Below, piece after piece: positions 60,772 through 64,000 of a stretch of 64,000 nucleotides of DNA. The notes under the pieces are model-generated. The model was given only the letters and a program-made list of their open reading frames with translations. It was not told the origin of the DNA and did not search any database. Source of the DNA: Litoditis marina. Lineage: Eukaryota; Nematoda; Chromadorea; Rhabditida; Rhabditidae. Each line of letters opens with the position of its first letter. Position 1 is the stretch's first letter. The stretch is taken from the NCBI GenBank assembly GCA_964036275.1, contig OZ038435.1, forward strand, positions 14,857,634 to 14,921,633. Reading direction: 5' to 3'. A program made the translations under genes and the position numbers.

Positions 60772-60777
60772 AATAAA
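60772..60777 (+). terminator. AATAAA at the end of copy B exon 4
   Basis: Same context as in unit A (TTTTATGAATAAAAGTATAA). Confidence 0.55.
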
Positions 60778-60877
60778 AGTATAATTCCATTACAACTCAA
60801 CTTTGTTTCATATTGTCAAAGTAATGAACTGATAAATAATCGACAGGAACAACCGAATGCTAATTCTTAGTTGTTAT

Positions 60878-61008
60878 CAGCGGCGCGCCGATTGGTTGCC
60901 GATGCCGAGCCGGGTAGTTGCCGGCGCCGAGCTGACTGGTCAAAACGGCATCCTTCTGGCAGGGCATCGGCAACCAGTCGGCTCGGCATCGGCAGAGATG
61001 TTTCCCAG
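60878..61008. repeat. GC-rich inverted-repeat module R (right end of composite)
   Basis: 131 bp, about 95% identical to module M. Its reverse complement begins CTGGGAAACATCTCTGCCGATGCC when read with the last base trimmed, and resembles the left end of the composite. The satellite resumes within two bases. Confidence 0.88.
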
Positions 61009-61009
61009 C

Positions 61010-64000
61010 AACAGTTCCGAAATAATTGAATGGGCTGCTAACCAAAAACACTCCCAAATTGACGTGAATGGAGTTATGATTTTTGCACTACGTGGAATTT
61101 GGTGTTCAAACTCGGTATTATTAAACTCCTCTCATATGTAGGAACTCAAAAATGTTCATCTCATTTGGATACGTTGAAACAGTTCCGAAATAATTGAATG
61201 GGCTGCTAACCAAAAACACTCCCAAATTGACGTGAATGGAGTTACGATTTTAGCACTACGTGAGATTTAGTGTTCAAACTCGGTATTTTCAAACTCCTCT
61301 CATATGTAGGAACTCAAAAATTATCATCTCATTCGGATACGTTGAAACAGTTCCGAAATAATTGAATGGGCTGCTAACCAAAAACACTCCCAAATTGACC
61401 TGAATGGAGTTATGATGTTTGCACTACGTGAGATTTAGTGTTCAAACTCGGCATTTTTAAACTCCCTTATATGTCGGAACTCAAAAATGTTCATCTCATT
61501 TGGATACGTTGAAACAGTTCCGAAATAATTGAATGGGCTGCTAACCAAAAACACTCCCAAATTGACGTGAATGGAGTTACGATTTTCGCACTACGTGAGA
61601 TTTAGTGTTCAAACTCGGTATTTTCAAACTCCTCTCATATGTAGGAACTCAAAAATTATCATCTCATTCGGATACGTTGAAACAGTTCCGAAATAATTGA
61701 ATGGGCTGCTAACCAAAAACACTCCCAAATTGACGTGAATGGAGTTATGATGTTTGCACTACGTGAGATTTAGTGTTCAAACTCGGCATTTTCAAACTCC
61801 TCTCATATGTAGGAACTCAAAAATTATCATCTCATTCGGATACGTTGAAACAGTTCCGAAATAATTGAATGGGCTGCTAACCAAAAACACTCCCAAATTG
61901 ACGTGAATGGAGTTATGATGTTTGCACTACGTGAGATTTAGTGTTCAAACTCGGCATTTTTAAACTCCCTTATATGTCGGAACTCAAAAATGTTCATCTC
62001 ATTTGGATACGTTGAAACAGTTCCGAAATAATTGAATGGGCTGCTAACCAAAAACACTCCCAAATTGACGTGAATGGAGTTACGATTTTCGCACTACGTG
62101 AGATTTAGTGTTCAAACTCGGTATTTTCAAACTCCTCTCATATGTAGGAACTCAAAAATTATCATCTCATTCGGATACGTTGAAACAGTTCCGAAATAAT
62201 TGAATGGGCTGCTAACCAAAAACACTCCCAAATTGACGTGAATGGAGTTATGATGTTTGCACTACGTGAGATTTAGTGTTCAAACTCGGCATTTTCAAAC
62301 TCCTCTCATATGTAGGAACTCAAAAATTATCATCTCATTCGGATACGTTGAAACAGTTCCGAAATAATTGAATGGGCTGCTAACCAAAAACACTCCCAAA
62401 TTGACGTGAATGGAGTTATGATGTTTGCACTACGTGAGATTTAGTGTTCAAACTCGGCATTTTCAAACTCCTCTCATATGTAGGAACTCAAAAATTATCA
62501 TCTCATTCGGATACGTTGAAACAGTTCCGAAATAATTGAATGGGCTGCTAACCAAAAACACTCCCAAATTGACGTGAATGGAGTTACGATTTTCGCACTA
62601 CGTGAGATTTAGTGTTCAAACTCGGTATTTTCAAACTCCTCTCATATGTAGGAACTCAAAAATTATCATCTCATTCGGATACGTTGAAACAGTTCCGAAA
62701 TAATTGAATGGGCTGCTAACCAAAAACACTCCCAAATTGACGTGAATGGAGTTACGATTTTCGCACTACGTGAGATTTAGTGTTCAAACTCGGTATTTTC
62801 AAACTCCTCTCATATGTAGGAACTCAAAAATTATCATCTCATTCGGATACGTTGAAACAGTTCCGAAATAATTGAATGGGCTGCTAACCAAAAACACTCC
62901 CAAATTGACGTGAATGGAGTTATGATGTTTGCACTACGTGAGATTTAGTGTTCAAACTCGGCATTTTTAAACTCCTCTTATATGTAGGAACTCAAAAATG
63001 TTCATCTCATTTAAATACGTTGAAACAGTTCCGAAATAATTGAATGGGCTGCTAACCAAAAACACTCCCAAATTGACGTGAATGGAGTTATGATGTTTGC
63101 ACTACGTGAGATTTAGTGTTCAAACTCGGCATTTTCAAACTCCTCTCATATGTAGGAACTCAAAAATTATCATCTCATTCGGATACGTTGAAACAGTTCC
63201 GAAATAATTGAATGGGCTGCTAACCAAAAACACTCCCAAATTGACGTGAATGGAGTTACGATTTTCGCACTACGTGAGATTTAGTGTTCAAACTCGGTAT
63301 TTTCAAACTCCTCTCATATGTAGGAACTCAAAAATTATCATCTCATTCGGATACGTTGAAACAGTTCCGAAATAATTGAATGGGCTGCTAACCAAAAACA
63401 CTCCCAAATTGACGTGAATGGAGTTACGATTTTCGCACTACGTGAGATTTAGTGTTCAAACTCGGTATTTTCAAACTCCTCTCATATGTAGGAACTCAAA
63501 AATTATCATCTCATTCGGATACGTTGAAACAGTTCCGAAATAATTGAATGGGCTGCTAACCAAAAACACTCCCAAATTGACGTGAATGGAGTTATGATGT
63601 TTGCACTACGTGAGATTTAGTGTTCAAACTCGGCATTTTTAAACTCCTCTCATATGTAGGAACTCAAAAATGTTCATCTCATTTAAATACGTTGAAACAG
63701 TTCCGACATAATTGAATGGGCTGCTAACCAAAAACACTCCCAAATTGACGTGAATGGAGTTACGATTTTCGCACTACGTGAGATTTAGTGTTCAAACTCG
63801 GCATTTTTAAACTCCTCTCATATGTAGGAACTCAAAAATTATCATCTCATTCGGATACGTTGAAATAGTTCCGAAATAATTGAATGGGCTGCTAACCAAA
63901 AACACTCCCAAATTGACGTGAATGGAGTTACGATTTTCGCACTACGTGAGATTTAGTGTTCAAACTCGGCATTTTTAAACTCCTCTCATATGTAGGAACT
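61010..64000. repeat. Satellite array, segment 4
   Basis: Resumes at ACAGTTCCGAAATAATTG. Monomers are GGAATTTGGTG, TTATCATC and GGCATTTTCAAAC types, different from those immediately left of the composite. A deletion-marked variant (ACTCCCTTATATGTCGG) recurs at about 61461 and 61964, three monomers apart, showing a trimer higher-order unit. Runs off the window end. Confidence 0.96.

Larger units (their letters stand above)
58479..60777 (+). pseudogene. Four-exon transcription unit, copy B (decayed)
   Basis: Exon-like blocks at 58479-58539, 59142-59223, 59616-59695 and from 60662 to AATAAA at 60772 match those of copy A. Block two reads MESTSRIAKSNVNLIFGSDP... in one frame, and block three reads GEYSSVSRRSARITSDSPAR.... 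Joining them at the obvious GG/GTCAGT donor shifts the frame into a stop, and block one ends in TAA. The frames therefore do not connect. Either a dead gene pair or a noncoding transcript. Confidence 0.45.
57572..61008 (+). repeat. Unit B of the tandem duplication
   Basis: A 3.44-kb direct relative of unit A, ending in the same GC-rich module. It lacks the nested 2.97-kb element of A and the extra ~360 bp. It has gained a 397-bp insertion (59830-60226) and about 90 bp near 59245-59355. The differences between the copies allow boundaries and target duplications to be read directly. Confidence 0.88.
51169..61009. mobile_element. 9.8-kb composite insertion of two tandem units
   Basis: Interrupts a monomer between GGATACGTTGAA and ACAGTTCCG; the flanks rejoin with zero or one shared base. 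Its left end starts CTCGGATAGAAT and its right end, reverse-complemented, starts CTGGGAAACATC. Both continue into CTGCCGATGCC-AGCCG, giving a degenerate terminal inverted repeat (about 23 of 30). Inside are two diverged direct copies, unit A and unit B, separated and ended by near-identical 131-bp GC-rich modules. Unit A has acquired a further element, and unit B a small one. No transposase is seen, so the mobilising class is unknown. Confidence 0.75.

Noticed and set aside
57441..61008. LTR retrotransposon bounded by the two 131-bp modules
   Set aside because: The modules are direct and similar, but there is no primer-binding site, polypurine tract, TG..CA ends or reverse transcriptase between them. 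The modules are better read as unit ends of a tandem duplication.
60857..61141. 94-codon frame across the right end of the composite
   Set aside because: Spans GC module R and the adjoining satellite monomer, an insertion junction, so it cannot be an old gene.
1..64000. Centromeric satellite
   Set aside because: Possible in many organisms, but if this is a nematode with holocentric chromosomes, satellite position need not mean centromere. Nothing in the sequence decides it.

Overview
The window looks like eukaryotic repeat-rich (heterochromatin-like) DNA, most probably from a nematode. The reasons are an AT-rich background, short exon-like islands bounded by TTTTCAG/TTTCAG acceptors and GTAAG/GTATG/GTTGGT donors, AATAAA signals, and no prokaryotic gene organisation. 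No species can be named from the sequence. There is no tRNA, rRNA, CRISPR array or long intact ORF.

About 46 kb is one tandem satellite with a 168-bp monomer (167 bp in some subfamilies), all in one orientation. It is cut into four segments: 1-10577, 14844-23331, 26744-51168 and 61010-64000. Monomer phase is preserved across every interruption, so the window is one array of very roughly 275 monomers into which other DNA has inserted. The array is a mosaic: diverged monomers at the left, a nearly uniform 167-bp domain (5063-10577, continuing after the first insertion), a domain with a 6/7-monomer higher-order repeat (18.1-21.0 kb), and several mixed domains with block duplications up to a few kb.

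Three insertions interrupt it. (1) 10578-14843 is a 4.27-kb element with 37-bp terminal inverted repeats (36/37 identical), flanked by TT on both sides. It holds exon-like pieces on the + strand and a small nested inverted-repeat element. (2) 23332-26743 is a 3.41-kb element with 29-bp terminal inverted repeats (27/29) and GC-rich subterminal repeats. Its few exon-like pieces are mostly on the - strand. (3) 51169-61009 is a 9.8-kb composite made of two diverged tandem copies (unit A, unit B) bounded by GC-rich inverted-repeat modules. Unit A carries a nested 2.97-kb element (51714-54680) flanked by TT, with unit B showing the empty site. Inside the nested element is a 32-codon exon resembling the first transmembrane segment of an ABCG (White-type) ABC transporter. 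Unit B carries a 397-bp nonautonomous element with a perfect 8-bp target duplication, and unit A shows that empty site. Both units keep the same four exon-like blocks ending at AATAAA, with disrupted reading frames.

No complete protein can be given with confidence. The exon calls rest on splice-like signals, open frames and phase, and most are tentative. The clearest results are the satellite architecture, the insertion boundaries, the reciprocal empty-site evidence between units A and B, and a pair of perfect 40-bp palindromes that differ from each other only by a symmetric, palindrome-preserving change.
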